Part shown: piece after piece, positions 1 to 7,122 of the stretch
How the letters are laid out: each line of letters begins with the position of its first letter
Position numbering within the stretch: the stretch's first letter is position 1
Assembly (NCBI GenBank): GCA_913061245.1
Contig: CAJXTO010000017.1
Span: forward strand, 1 to 17,412
Source of the DNA: an uncultured Oceanospirillales bacterium
GTDB lineage: Bacteria > Pseudomonadota > Gammaproteobacteria > Pseudomonadales > Litorivicinaceae
Length of the DNA: 17,412 bases
Direction: 5' to 3'
Program-made: the position numbers and the translations under genes
The notes under the pieces: generated by a model
The model's input: the letters and a program-made list of their open reading frames with translations, nothing else
Databases searched by the model: none
Told to the model about the DNA's origin: nothing

Positions 1-565
1 ATCACTAAGCGCCCTTGTTCTTGAATACATCGAGCTAGGTTTTACGCAAATTATTCCGAGAGGTCTCGATCATATTATTTTTATCTTGGGCCTGACGCTC
101 ATCTCCAAGCGTTTAATTGATTTGGTGATACAAGTCACGGCATTCACGGTTGCGCATTCAGTGACTCTTGCGCTTGGGCTCTATGGCGTTTTAGAACTCC
201 CGTCATCGATCGTAGAGCCTTTAATCGCTGCCTCGATTATTTACATCGCAGTCGAAAACATCTGGCATCACAAGGTCAATCGATCGCGAGCGTTTGTCGT
301 GTTCGCCTTTGGCTTGCTCCATGGATTGGGATTTGCGGGTGTGCTGACTGAACTTGGATTACCAGAGCGTGATTTTGTTGTCGGTCTTTTATCCTTTAAT
401 GCCGGTGTAGAGCTTGGGCAGTTGGCTATCATCTTGGGGGCGTATCTTTCTATTGGCATCTGGGTTTTACGCTATCCCTGGTACCAATCGCGGGTCGCTG
501 TCCCTCTATCGGTGCTGATTGGTATCATCGGTGGTTATTGGTTCGTTGAACGAGTGGTCGGTTAA
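1..565 (+). CDS. HupE/UreJ-type membrane protein (5' end outside window)
   Basis: The frame is open from base 2 with no stop, so the true start lies upstream; the TTG at 86 is internal. About 187 residues are visible. The segment coded before base 86 (GFTQIIPRGLDHIIFILGL) already matches the conserved opening of the HupE/UreJ_2 family. Further family-like His-containing segments follow: AFTVAHSVTLAL, ENIWHHK, FGLLHGLGFAGVL, then FNAGVELGQL. The protein is very hydrophobic with about five membrane segments in view and ends in a short cytoplasmic or periplasmic tail. HupE/UreJ proteins are linked to nickel or cobalt uptake for hydrogenase or urease, but this second HupE/UreJ group is mostly uncharacterised, so the substrate is inferred. 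The stop overlaps the start of the next gene by one base (TAATG), suggesting translational coupling with a metal efflux protein. Confidence 0.85.
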   Translation, partial: SLSALVLEYIELGFTQIIPRGLDHIIFILGLTLISKRLIDLVIQVTAFTVAHSVTLALGLYGVLELPSSIVEPLIAASIIYIAVENIWHHKVNRSRAFVVFAFGLLHGLGFAGVLTELGLPERDFVVGLLSFNAGVELGQLAIILGAYLSIGIWVLRYPWYQSRVAVPLSVLIGIIGGYWFVERVVG

Positions 566-1683
566 TGGCAACTGAAATGCAAACGAATGCGCAAGTCATG
601 ACTCGTGTCACTGTGATCGGTGCGATTGTTGATGGGCTTTTAGGCTTATTTAAAATCGCGGTTGGCTTTGTTAGTCAAAGCCACGCCCTTGTCGCAGATG
701 GGGTGCACTCACTGTCAGATCTCGGGACAGATGTGTTGGTGATCTTGGCAGCTAAATGGAGTAATGAGGAGCCTGATGCGAATCACCCTTATGGCCACGA
801 TCGGATTGAAACACTAGCAACACTTGTTCTTGGTAGTGTCTTACTCGCTGTTGCTGGCGGTATTTTGTATGACAGCGTGCAGCGCTTGCTTGATCCGGCT
901 GTGGCAATTAATTTGGGTATTGCAGCGTTCGTTGTGACTGTCGCATCGATCGTCTCGAAAGAGGCGATCTATCACTACACCCTTCACTATGCGAAGAAGC
1001 TCAATTCAAAGCTTCTGATGGCGAATGCATGGCACTCAAGGACAGACTCTTTGTCATCGATCGCCGTGCTGATTGGTTTGATCGGCGTCACCTTTGATGT
1101 GATGTGGCTTGATGCAGCTGCAGCACTCGTCGTCGCTTTATTCATCGCAAAAATTGCATTGAGTCTACTGTGGGATTCCATGCAGGAATTAATTGATACG
1201 GCTTTGCCCGAAGAGCAAATTGCAGCAATTCGTGAGGTCGCGATGGCTGTTCCAGGGCTTCGCGATGTGCATCACATTAGGACTCGGACTATGGGTGGCA
1301 AGACCCTGATGGATTTACATCTCCAGGTTGATCCGCGCGTCTCTGTATCAGAAGGCCATGAAATTGGTTGCTGGGTCGCGGCATCAATTCGGGAGCAATT
1401 TTCTGAGGTTACGGATATTACGTTCCACATTGATCCAGAGGACGATGCGGCGATCGACCAAGAGGGTCCTGCAACGTTGCGACCGCTCCGCCCGGCAATT
1501 GAGTCAGCAGTTCAAGAGGCTCTAGTTGATCAAACAGCGCCGTTTGATGTCAGGATTCATTATTTGAAAGGTCGACTCGATCTTGAAATCGTAACGGAGT
1601 CGAACCTCTCAATCAGTCGGATTAGTGAAAAGATTCCGACCGTAAATCACATTGCCATTCTCAAAATGTCGCCTGAAGCTTAG
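565..1683 (+). CDS. Cation diffusion facilitator (CDF) metal efflux transporter with extended C-terminus
   Basis: A 372-residue CDF-family protein (FieF/CzcD relatives), which exchange Zn, Fe, Co or Cd for protons across the inner membrane. The N-terminal ~210 residues carry about six membrane segments. Likely metal-site residues are D45, H48 and D52 in ADGVHSLSD and H157/D161 (HSRTD, the HxxxD of TM5). The HPYGHDRIE loop at 74-82 is a family hallmark. Residues ~212-292 form the cytoplasmic dimer domain (RTRTMGGKTLMDLHLQVDP, then HEI). About 80 further residues follow, making it longer than the usual ~300. The ATG overlaps the upstream HupE/UreJ stop by one base, so the two are probably one operon. 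The metal cannot be read from the sequence. The 3' end overlaps the convergent small gene by four bases. Confidence 0.93.
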   Translation: MATEMQTNAQVMTRVTVIGAIVDGLLGLFKIAVGFVSQSHALVADGVHSLSDLGTDVLVILAAKWSNEEPDANHPYGHDRIETLATLVLGSVLLAVAGGILYDSVQRLLDPAVAINLGIAAFVVTVASIVSKEAIYHYTLHYAKKLNSKLLMANAWHSRTDSLSSIAVLIGLIGVTFDVMWLDAAAALVVALFIAKIALSLLWDSMQELIDTALPEEQIAAIREVAMAVPGLRDVHHIRTRTMGGKTLMDLHLQVDPRVSVSEGHEIGCWVAASIREQFSEVTDITFHIDPEDDAAIDQEGPATLRPLRPAIESAVQEALVDQTAPFDVRIHYLKGRLDLEIVTESNLSISRISEKIPTVNHIAILKMSPEA

Positions 1684-2000
1684 ATCGCCTCAGGTACTAA
1701 TTTTTCATGCCAGCGTGAGCTTGAATCGCATTCTGAGTAATTCATCATCGATTCATAGTGAGTTTTCTTATTTTCTGCGAGATCGATTTCAATGACCAAC
1801 GCTTCTAGGTAGAGCGGGTCGTCGGAAAAGTCTTCCTTTTTCTTCTCATATGCCCAAGCAAGGAAATTCTCTTGCTGACGCGCCGAAAGTCCAAGATACG
1901 CACATAGATCACCTTTAGTCATCATTGGCTCCGGTTCGGCCATGAGAGGTGTATGCGCTGTTGCGAGTAGTCCCGACAGAATTATTGCTTTGATTTTCAT
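1680..2000 (-). CDS. Small exported protein of unknown function
   Basis: A 106-residue protein I do not recognise. I chose the ATG at 1998-2000 over the upstream in-frame codon at 2033: it is preceded by a strong AAAGGGGG ribosome site and begins a clean signal peptide (MKIKAIILSGLLATAHTPLMA, cleavage likely after A21). The mature part is about 85 residues, acidic and probably helical, with two cysteines (C33 in KGDLCAYLGLS and C91 in YSECDSSS) that could form a disulfide in the periplasm. It ends with a four-base convergent overlap on the CDF gene and is transcribed away from the methyltransferase gene. Function is unknown; a periplasmic accessory role is only a guess from the signal peptide. 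Confidence 0.7.
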   Translation of the reverse strand: MKIKAIILSGLLATAHTPLMAEPEPMMTKGDLCAYLGLSARQQENFLAWAYEKKKEDFSDDPLYLEALVIEIDLAENKKTHYESMMNYSECDSSSRWHEKLVPEAI

Positions 2001-2163
2001 ATCATAAACCCCCTTTATTCGCACATATTGCACTTTACTCCTTTCGATTATTTATTGCAAATAGTGCGCATTTCTTAAAATGCATGCGCGTCAAAATCGG
2101 CTGTGTCAGTGGAATAGAAGGGGTATGATTCACTGATAAAGCAATCTGGATTCAACAATAGCG
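2001..2163. promoter_or_regulatory. Divergent intergenic region
   Basis: This 163-base, AT-rich gap separates the minus-strand small exported protein from the plus-strand methyltransferase, so it should hold both promoters. A TATGAT at 2124-2129 is a plausible plus-strand -10 box, about 35 bases before the methyltransferase ATG, but I see no convincing -35 partner at the right distance. On the minus strand the AAAGGGGG ribosome site of the small gene lies at about 2010-2017. No operator-like palindrome was evident. Confidence 0.4.
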
Positions 2164-2901
2164 ATGAGTGCACGGTACGATCAAATTGGACGCACGTATG
2201 CGAAGAAGCGACAACCTGATCCGAGAATCGCAGCTCAAATTGAAGCAGCTCTCGGGGATGTGCGCTCAGTTGTGAATGTGGGTGCAGGGACAGGATCCTA
2301 TGAACCAACCACTGTTGATGGGGTAGCTATTGAACCGTCGGCGGTGATGATCAGCCAGCGGCCTCCAACAGCCTTCCCAGTGATACAGGCTCGCGCTGAA
2401 AAGCTCCCACTTGCCGATCGATGCGTCGATGCCGTCATGGCCGTGATGACATTGCATCATTGGAGTGACGTGGCACTCGGGCTGACTGAAATGCAACGTG
2501 TCGCGAGACGCACCGTCATGATTATGACGTGCGATCCAGATCATGAAGGATTTTGGTTGGATGATTATTTGCCGGGCCGCCGAGATCTTGATCAAAACGA
2601 CATGCCATCTCTTGATTGGATCGAAAATCAGTTTGGTTCAATCGAGGTCCAAACGATACCCGTCCCCTTTGACTGCGAAGATGGATTTTATGGGGCTTAC
2701 TGGCGCCGTCCGGCAGCCTATTTAGATCCTTCTGTTCGCGATAGCATCTCAGTATTCTCTCGTCTTGATGATGTGGACTATGGTCTCGCGAGCCTTCAGT
2801 CTGATCTAGAGACCGGACTTTGGGAGTCTCGTTATGGCTCGGTTCGTGAGCATGAAACGCTCGATGTTGGGTATCGATTACTGATCGCAAGAATTAATTA
2901 A
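2164..2901 (+). CDS. Class I SAM-dependent methyltransferase (Methyltransf_11 type)
   Basis: A 245-residue soluble protein with a Rossmann methyltransferase core. Residues 4-22 (YDQIGRTYAKKRQPDPRI) match the opening of a common bacterial small-molecule methyltransferase group. Motif I is VVNVGAGTGSYEP at ~36-48, the acidic ribose-binding residue after strand 2 is E57 (VAIEPS), the AEKLPL turn is at 78-83, and motif IV (DAVMAVMTLHHW) is at ~89-100. The C-terminal half is probably the substrate-binding cap. The ATG has no strong Shine-Dalgarno before it, but the family N-terminus supports it. It stands alone, 95 bases before phnC and divergent from the small exported protein, so the neighbours give no clue to its substrate. 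Confidence 0.9.
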   Translation: MSARYDQIGRTYAKKRQPDPRIAAQIEAALGDVRSVVNVGAGTGSYEPTTVDGVAIEPSAVMISQRPPTAFPVIQARAEKLPLADRCVDAVMAVMTLHHWSDVALGLTEMQRVARRTVMIMTCDPDHEGFWLDDYLPGRRDLDQNDMPSLDWIENQFGSIEVQTIPVPFDCEDGFYGAYWRRPAAYLDPSVRDSISVFSRLDDVDYGLASLQSDLETGLWESRYGSVREHETLDVGYRLLIARIN

Positions 2902-2913
2902 GCGCATTTTTCC

Positions 2914-2968
2914 CCGTCACAAATTTTTCATATTTCCGACACATCTCTGTAATCCCTCTTTGAATACT
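2914..2968 (+). promoter_or_regulatory. Candidate PhoB-binding array (tandem 11-bp Pho half-sites)
   Basis: The 95-base gap before phnC contains consecutive 11-base units in phase: CCGTCACAAAT (2914), TTTTCATATTT (2925), CCGACACATCT (2936), CTGTAATCCCT (2947) and CTTTGAATACT (2958). The PhoB half-site is CTGTCAT plus four A/T-rich bases. The first two units together match the 18-base Pho box at 14 of 18 positions, and the CTGTAAT unit matches 6 of 7 core bases. Units 3 and 5 are weaker. Phosphate-starvation control is expected for a phosphonate/phosphite transporter, so the location supports the call. No clear -10 hexamer is visible; GAATACT near 2962-2968 is a weak candidate. Confidence 0.55.
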
Positions 2969-2983
2969 CTTTCCGTCGTTCAA

Positions 2984-2990
2984 AGGGGGA
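2984..2990 (+). promoter_or_regulatory. Ribosome binding site of phnC (fixes a TTG start)
   Basis: An AGGGGGA run lies six bases before the TTG at 2997. No ATG or GTG fits the frame nearby, and the protein alignment begins with the residue after this TTG (LEVNNLVKKFG), so the TTG is the likely start. Confidence 0.7.
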
Positions 2991-2996
2991 CCTCCA

Positions 2997-3800
2997 TTGT
3001 TAGAAGTTAATAATCTCGTCAAAAAATTTGGCAACAACCTCGCTCTCAACAATGTTTCGTTTAAGACTGATAAACCTGAAGTGATTGGCGTGATTGGGCG
3101 TTCGGGTGCTGGTAAGTCAACTCTGCTACGTACGATCAATCGACTGAATAAAGCGACATCAGGCGAAGTGATCGTTGATGGAACTGACGTCTTAAAACTG
3201 AAGGGTGATCAGAAGCTCAGATGGCAAAAAGACTGCGCGATGATTTTTCAGCAGTTCAACCTTGTGAATCGTCTGGATGTGATCACAAACGTCATTCTTG
3301 GATCACTCAACACCCAGCCATCGCTCAAGGCGATGTTGAAGCTTTTTTCTGATGAAGATCGCGCCCTTGCATTAAAACTTCTTGATCGCTTCGGAATGAT
3401 TGATACCGCATTGCAACGGGCAGAGACGCTGTCTGGTGGTCAACAGCAGCGCGTAGCAATCTGTCGCGCAATGATGCAGCAGCCGAAATTCATTCTCGCT
3501 GACGAGCCGATTGCCTCGTTGGATCCATTAAATGCGCGTTTGGTGATGGATGCACTGCATCGAATCAACCGTGAAGAAAATATTCTTGTGATCTGCAACC
3601 TCCACACGCTAGACACAGCGCGCAATTACTGTGACCGCGTTATTGGAATGCGCATGGGAGAAATAGTGTTTGACGGTCCATCAAGCGATTTGACCGATGA
3701 CATGGCGCGAGAAATTTATGGTGCCGAGGCCGACGAAGCGTTCGAGCCTGGGGTGACCTCAACAGCTTTGGGGGGATCCCCAATGCCAGCTGGTGCTTAA
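2997..3800 (+). CDS. phnC: Phosphonate/phosphite-type ABC transporter ATP-binding protein
   Basis: A 267-residue ABC ATPase that powers uptake of phosphonates or related phosphorus oxyanions with PhnD and PhnE. Visible motifs are Walker A GRSGAGKST at 34-42, Q-loop QQF at 85-87, signature LSGGQ at 145-149, Walker B ILADEP at 166-171 and switch His H203 in CNLHTLDTARNYCDR. That last motif and the FQQFNLVNRLDVITNV stretch are typical of PhnC and set it apart from amino-acid or metal ATPases. The C-terminal ~20 residues (after EAFEPG) are low-complexity and probably unstructured. It starts at TTG with a strong ribosome site and heads the phn operon just behind a PhoB-like repeat array. The exact substrate cannot be told from the ATPase. 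Confidence 0.93.
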   Translation: MLEVNNLVKKFGNNLALNNVSFKTDKPEVIGVIGRSGAGKSTLLRTINRLNKATSGEVIVDGTDVLKLKGDQKLRWQKDCAMIFQQFNLVNRLDVITNVILGSLNTQPSLKAMLKLFSDEDRALALKLLDRFGMIDTALQRAETLSGGQQQRVAICRAMMQQPKFILADEPIASLDPLNARLVMDALHRINREENILVICNLHTLDTARNYCDRVIGMRMGEIVFDGPSSDLTDDMAREIYGAEADEAFEPGVTSTALGGSPMPAGA

Positions 3801-3846
3801 GCGTCGGCTGAAATAACACATGACAATGCACACGGAGCAATATTAC

Positions 3847-4851
3847 ATGTCTACTTTCAAAACGGCCCTCGTTGGTCTTGTAGCAGCAGCTACAGTATCA
3901 GTTGCGTTTGCAGCTGGTCACGGTAAGGCGCCAGAAGCTGGCTCAGTTAAGTACACAGGTCCTAAAATGGATCTTAGCAAGCATCAGCCTGAATTCCGCG
4001 TTGGGTTCTTGGGTGACGAAGCAGCACAAGACGTACTGACTCGTAACTCGTGCTTGAAGCCATATATTGAAGCGGCTTACGGCGTTCCTGCAAAGATGTT
4101 CACGTTCGAAGATTACGCGGGCAACATGCAAGCAATGCTTGGCGGTAACTTGGACTACACTTGGTACGGTTCATCAGGTTATGCAGGTATGGAACTTGAA
4201 AAGCCAGGTTTCGTTGTCCCTGTGTTGACTCGTATGCAGCCAACTGGTGACATGGGTTACTACTCAGTCATGATCGCGCGCAAAGATTCAGGCATCAAGA
4301 CATTGGCTGATGCCAAGGGTAAGCGTCTCGGTTTCGCTGATCCAAACTCAACATCAGGCTACCTGATTCCTTCAATCGAATTGCCAGCAACTCCTGAAGT
4401 TAATGGTCCTCTTGAGAACTATTTCTCTTCAACTGAATTCTCAGGCGGCCACTCAGGCGTGGTATTGGGTGTGTTAAACGGCGATATCGACGTTGGATTC
4501 AACTGGGTATCTGGTGTTGGTGAGTGGTCTGAAGGCTACACATCAGGAAACCTTCGCAAGATGGTTGATGCAGGACAATTGAACATGGACGACATCGTCC
4601 AGGTGTGGTCATCAAACTTGATTCCTAATGGCCCGATTGCGATGCCAGCCAAGTGGACTAACGGTGCTGATGCGACTGAAGGACACAAAGTCATGCAGGG
4701 CATGATGGAGTGGATGCACAAAAACGATCCAAAGTGCTCTGAAAACGTTGCAAATGGCGTGATCAAAGCGTGGATGCCAGTTGATAAGTCTTTCTACGAT
4801 TCAATCATCAAAGCGCGTAAAGCGAAGATTGAAGCTGCGAAAAACGGCTAA
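3847..4851 (+). CDS. phnD: Phosphonate/phosphite ABC transporter periplasmic binding protein
   Basis: A 334-residue PhnD-family binding protein that captures the phosphorus substrate in the periplasm. I chose the ATG at 3847 rather than the in-frame ATG at 3820, because CGGAG sits nine bases before it and it begins a clean signal peptide (MSTFKTALVGLVAAATVSVAFA, residues 1-22). The ligand-contact segments typical of the family are DYTWYGSSGY at 103-112 and FADPNSTSGYLIP at 163-175. C69 and C297 may form a disulfide. Codons are biased toward C-ending TTC, AAC and TAC, like the cox subunits and unlike the flanking permeases, consistent with high expression. A hairpin terminator follows the stop directly. 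PhnD, PtxB and methylphosphonate-binding relatives share these motifs, so the ligand is not settled. Confidence 0.93.
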   Translation: MSTFKTALVGLVAAATVSVAFAAGHGKAPEAGSVKYTGPKMDLSKHQPEFRVGFLGDEAAQDVLTRNSCLKPYIEAAYGVPAKMFTFEDYAGNMQAMLGGNLDYTWYGSSGYAGMELEKPGFVVPVLTRMQPTGDMGYYSVMIARKDSGIKTLADAKGKRLGFADPNSTSGYLIPSIELPATPEVNGPLENYFSSTEFSGGHSGVVLGVLNGDIDVGFNWVSGVGEWSEGYTSGNLRKMVDAGQLNMDDIVQVWSSNLIPNGPIAMPAKWTNGADATEGHKVMQGMMEWMHKNDPKCSENVANGVIKAWMPVDKSFYDSIIKARKAKIEAAKNG

Positions 4852-4860
4852 TTGACTACC

Positions 4861-4894
4861 AACCAGGCTGGGGTTTTCTCAGCCTGGTTTTTTT
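4861..4894 (+). terminator. Intrinsic terminator/attenuator between phnD and phnE
   Basis: A perfect 10-bp stem, AACCAGGCTG (4861-4870) with CAGCCTGGTT (4880-4889), encloses a nine-base loop and runs into seven Ts at 4888-4894. It begins nine bases after the phnD stop and ends 13 bases before the phnE ATG. Its position inside the operon suggests partial termination, giving more phnCD than permease mRNA, and the hairpin could also shield phnD mRNA from 3' decay. Confidence 0.88.
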
Positions 4895-4907
4895 GTAAGT
4901 GAGACCT

Positions 4908-5762
4908 ATGACCACAACAGCTAATCCAGTCGATATTTATCTCGAACGTTTACACGCGCAGGCGAAAACGCGCGCGTTATATACGCTCATTTCCATCGGT
5001 GCCATGGTGTTTGTTATCACCAGCGGTGTGTTCTTTGCCGAAAGTCAAAATGCGGGCAGCTTGTCGCGCGGGATGGATCAATTCTGGGATTTCCCGGTAG
5101 ACCTATTTGTTGGTGCTTGGGATGCAGGTTGGGGTTGGTTTGGTTTACTCGGGAAGCATGCTCCCGAATTATTTAGAACGATTAATCTCGCATTGTTCTC
5201 CACGGCGCTCGGTTTTATCTGCGCTGTTTTCTTGAGTTTGTTTGCGAGCTCGAATTTGATTGCTAGTGGCTGGGTGGTGAGCTTCTCCCGCCGGACGCTG
5301 GATGTGCTGCGTTCTTTTCCAGAACTCGTGCTGGCGATGGCGCTTCTATTTTTGATGGGTAAAGGTGAGTTGCCCGCGTTAATTGCGATTTGGCTCCACA
5401 CCGTTGGTGCCCTTGGAAAATTGTTTTCAGAGGCTGTCGAAAACTGCGACATGAAACCTGTCGAAGGACTCCAATCTGCTGGCGCAGGATGGTGGCAACG
5501 TGTCCGGTTTGGTGTGTTACCACAGGTCCTCCCGCTTTTCTTCTCTTACGGGATTCTGCGATTAGAAATTAATGTGCGTGCATCGACTATTTTAGGGTTT
5601 GTTGGTGCAGGCGGTATCGGCGAAGCATTGAAAACCAATATTAGCTGGAGTTTTGAACCGGACATCATGGCAATTATGGCGCTTTTGGTCATTACGATTA
5701 CCGCGCTTGATTATCTCTCCACGTATGTTCGTAACAAGTTAATCGGAGGAATCCGACTGTGA
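4908..5762 (+). CDS. phnE: Phosphonate/phosphite ABC transporter permease, first subunit
   Basis: A 284-residue inner-membrane permease of the PhnE family. I prefer the ATG at 4908 to the in-frame GTG at 4899, as AAGTGAG just before it can serve as the ribosome site. A cytoplasmic N-terminus precedes TM1 (~24-43), then a periplasmic stretch, then about five more segments. The cytoplasmic EAA loop that docks on PhnC is at ~175-206 (EAVENCDMKPVEGLQSAG, then RFGVLPQVLP). FVGAGGIGEAL near the C-terminus is also family-typical. The gene follows the phnD terminator closely and overlaps the second permease by four bases (GTGA), so the two permeases are coupled and probably pair as a heterodimer. Confidence 0.92.
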   Translation: MTTTANPVDIYLERLHAQAKTRALYTLISIGAMVFVITSGVFFAESQNAGSLSRGMDQFWDFPVDLFVGAWDAGWGWFGLLGKHAPELFRTINLALFSTALGFICAVFLSLFASSNLIASGWVVSFSRRTLDVLRSFPELVLAMALLFLMGKGELPALIAIWLHTVGALGKLFSEAVENCDMKPVEGLQSAGAGWWQRVRFGVLPQVLPLFFSYGILRLEINVRASTILGFVGAGGIGEALKTNISWSFEPDIMAIMALLVITITALDYLSTYVRNKLIGGIRL

Positions 5763-7111
5763 GTACATCTGTGAGCTCAATGTCCGACAAGATTCTCGAA
5801 TGTAACGCGGCCTCAGCACGCTATCGAGCGACTTTAGCCGCTGTATTTGCTGTCATTGCGGCCTATCTCGCGTTTTCGGTATGGATGTTCGACTTACCAT
5901 CAGTCGCACGGAAGTGGAGTCCAGAACGTGCCACGATGTTTATGTTGGATACCTACGCGCACAAAGATGTGGTTCTGATGGAGTGGGACCGCGCTGATGA
6001 TATCGACGTCTACTTTGAAGCCAAAGTGTACGAGTATGAGAAAGATCCAGACTGGTTTTCTCGTTCGACCGCTGCCGCTGGTAGTCGTGTCGACATTGAT
6101 AACGGTGCATATTTTGTTTTGACTGGCAATACGGTCGAACTGCACGACTGGCCTGGATTGGATGCGCCATTGATTTTCGGTCGGTATGCTGACGGTCGTC
6201 CTCAAATCATCGGTTATGAAAATAATCGTGACGCACTTCCTGAATGGATCCGCTGGACTGAAAATAAGATTGAAGTCCGTCCAGACCTCTACACGCGATT
6301 GCAGGTATTTGGTCGAAAAGCTGAAATCCACCGCTATTCGCTTGGTTGGAAATATTTTTGGTTTGATTTCAGAAGTCCGCTTGCCGATGTTTCATTATTT
6401 GACGCCATTGGCTTGATGTTTTCGAGTGAACGGGTTGATCCAACGCAGTCCAATGCATCGCTTGTATTAAGTGAGATCTGGTACAACGAAATCTGGTTCC
6501 ACATGGAAATCATGGTGGCCATGCTTGAAACGCTGTTGATGGCTCTGCTCGGAACATTTTTTGCTGCGCTATTTGGCCTACCTCTCGCTTTCCTTGCAGC
6601 ACAAAACATCACCCCATTCGAAGCTGTTCGTTTTGGATTGCGCCGGTTGTTTGACCTGCTGCGCGGAATTGACATGCTGATCTGGAGTTTGATTTTCTTG
6701 CGCGCGTTCGGACCGGGTCTCTTTACAGGCGCATTTGCGATTGCGTTCACCGATACAGGAACGCTTGGGAAGCTGATGTCCGAAGCCATCGAGAATGCTG
6801 ACTCAAAACAGCAAGAGGGTATTCGCTCGACTGGTGCGAAGAAAACGCTTCAGCATCGCTTCGGAATCCTGCCTCAAATTATGCCGATCTTCATTTCTCA
6901 AACGCTCTATTACTTTGAGTCCAACGTTCGCGGTGCAGTCATTATCGGTGCTATGGGTGCAGGGGGCATAGGTTTGCAGTTCCTGGGAGCAATGCAGACC
7001 GGAACAGATTTTGAAAACGTGGCGTATATGGCGATTTTGGTTCTGTTGATGGTAATCGCCATCGATAAAACATCAGCACGCCTGCGTCGCATTTTGATTG
7101 GATTAGTTTAG
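5759..7111 (+). CDS. phnE: Phosphonate/phosphite ABC transporter permease, second subunit with large periplasmic insert
   Basis: A 450-residue PhnE-family permease, far longer than the usual ~260-290. It starts at GTG 5759 (GGAGGA eight bases upstream; GTGA overlap with the preceding permease stop). TM1 is at ~23-44. Residues ~46-250 form a largely hydrophilic insert rich in W, Y, D and E, which should lie in the periplasm. The permease core follows (~250-450) with EAA loop SEAIENADSKQQEGIRSTGA plus FGILPQIMP (~341-377) and IGAMGAGGIGLQF. My recollection is that long second PhnE proteins of this kind occur in marine Alphaproteobacteria; the insert's function is unknown. It could contact PhnD or stabilise the PhnE1/PhnE2 pair. 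Confidence 0.9.
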   Translation: MSTSVSSMSDKILECNAASARYRATLAAVFAVIAAYLAFSVWMFDLPSVARKWSPERATMFMLDTYAHKDVVLMEWDRADDIDVYFEAKVYEYEKDPDWFSRSTAAAGSRVDIDNGAYFVLTGNTVELHDWPGLDAPLIFGRYADGRPQIIGYENNRDALPEWIRWTENKIEVRPDLYTRLQVFGRKAEIHRYSLGWKYFWFDFRSPLADVSLFDAIGLMFSSERVDPTQSNASLVLSEIWYNEIWFHMEIMVAMLETLLMALLGTFFAALFGLPLAFLAAQNITPFEAVRFGLRRLFDLLRGIDMLIWSLIFLRAFGPGLFTGAFAIAFTDTGTLGKLMSEAIENADSKQQEGIRSTGAKKTLQHRFGILPQIMPIFISQTLYYFESNVRGAVIIGAMGAGGIGLQFLGAMQTGTDFENVAYMAILVLLMVIAIDKTSARLRRILIGLV

Positions 7112-7122
7112 GAGCGTCCATA

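Noticed and set aside
86..565. TTG at 86 as the start of the first gene
   Set aside because: The frame is open to the left edge and the upstream codons encode the conserved HupE/UreJ opening with GLDH, so the gene is truncated by the window and does not start at 86.
200..2420. Frequent CGATCG/ATCGAT palindromes as a possible dispersed repeat
   Set aside because: They occur inside codons at irregular spacing without longer shared flanks. They may reflect a genome-wide word preference, which would need counting against a background model.
2075..2595. Minus-strand open frames over the divergent gap and the start of the methyltransferase gene
   Set aside because: They overlap a gene with clear methyltransferase motifs, have odd composition and no family resemblance; they are antisense shadows.
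3801..3846. A second Pho box or separate promoter before phnD
   Set aside because: The 46-base gap shows no CTGTCAT-like repeats and no -35/-10 pair; phnD is best read as co-transcribed with phnC.
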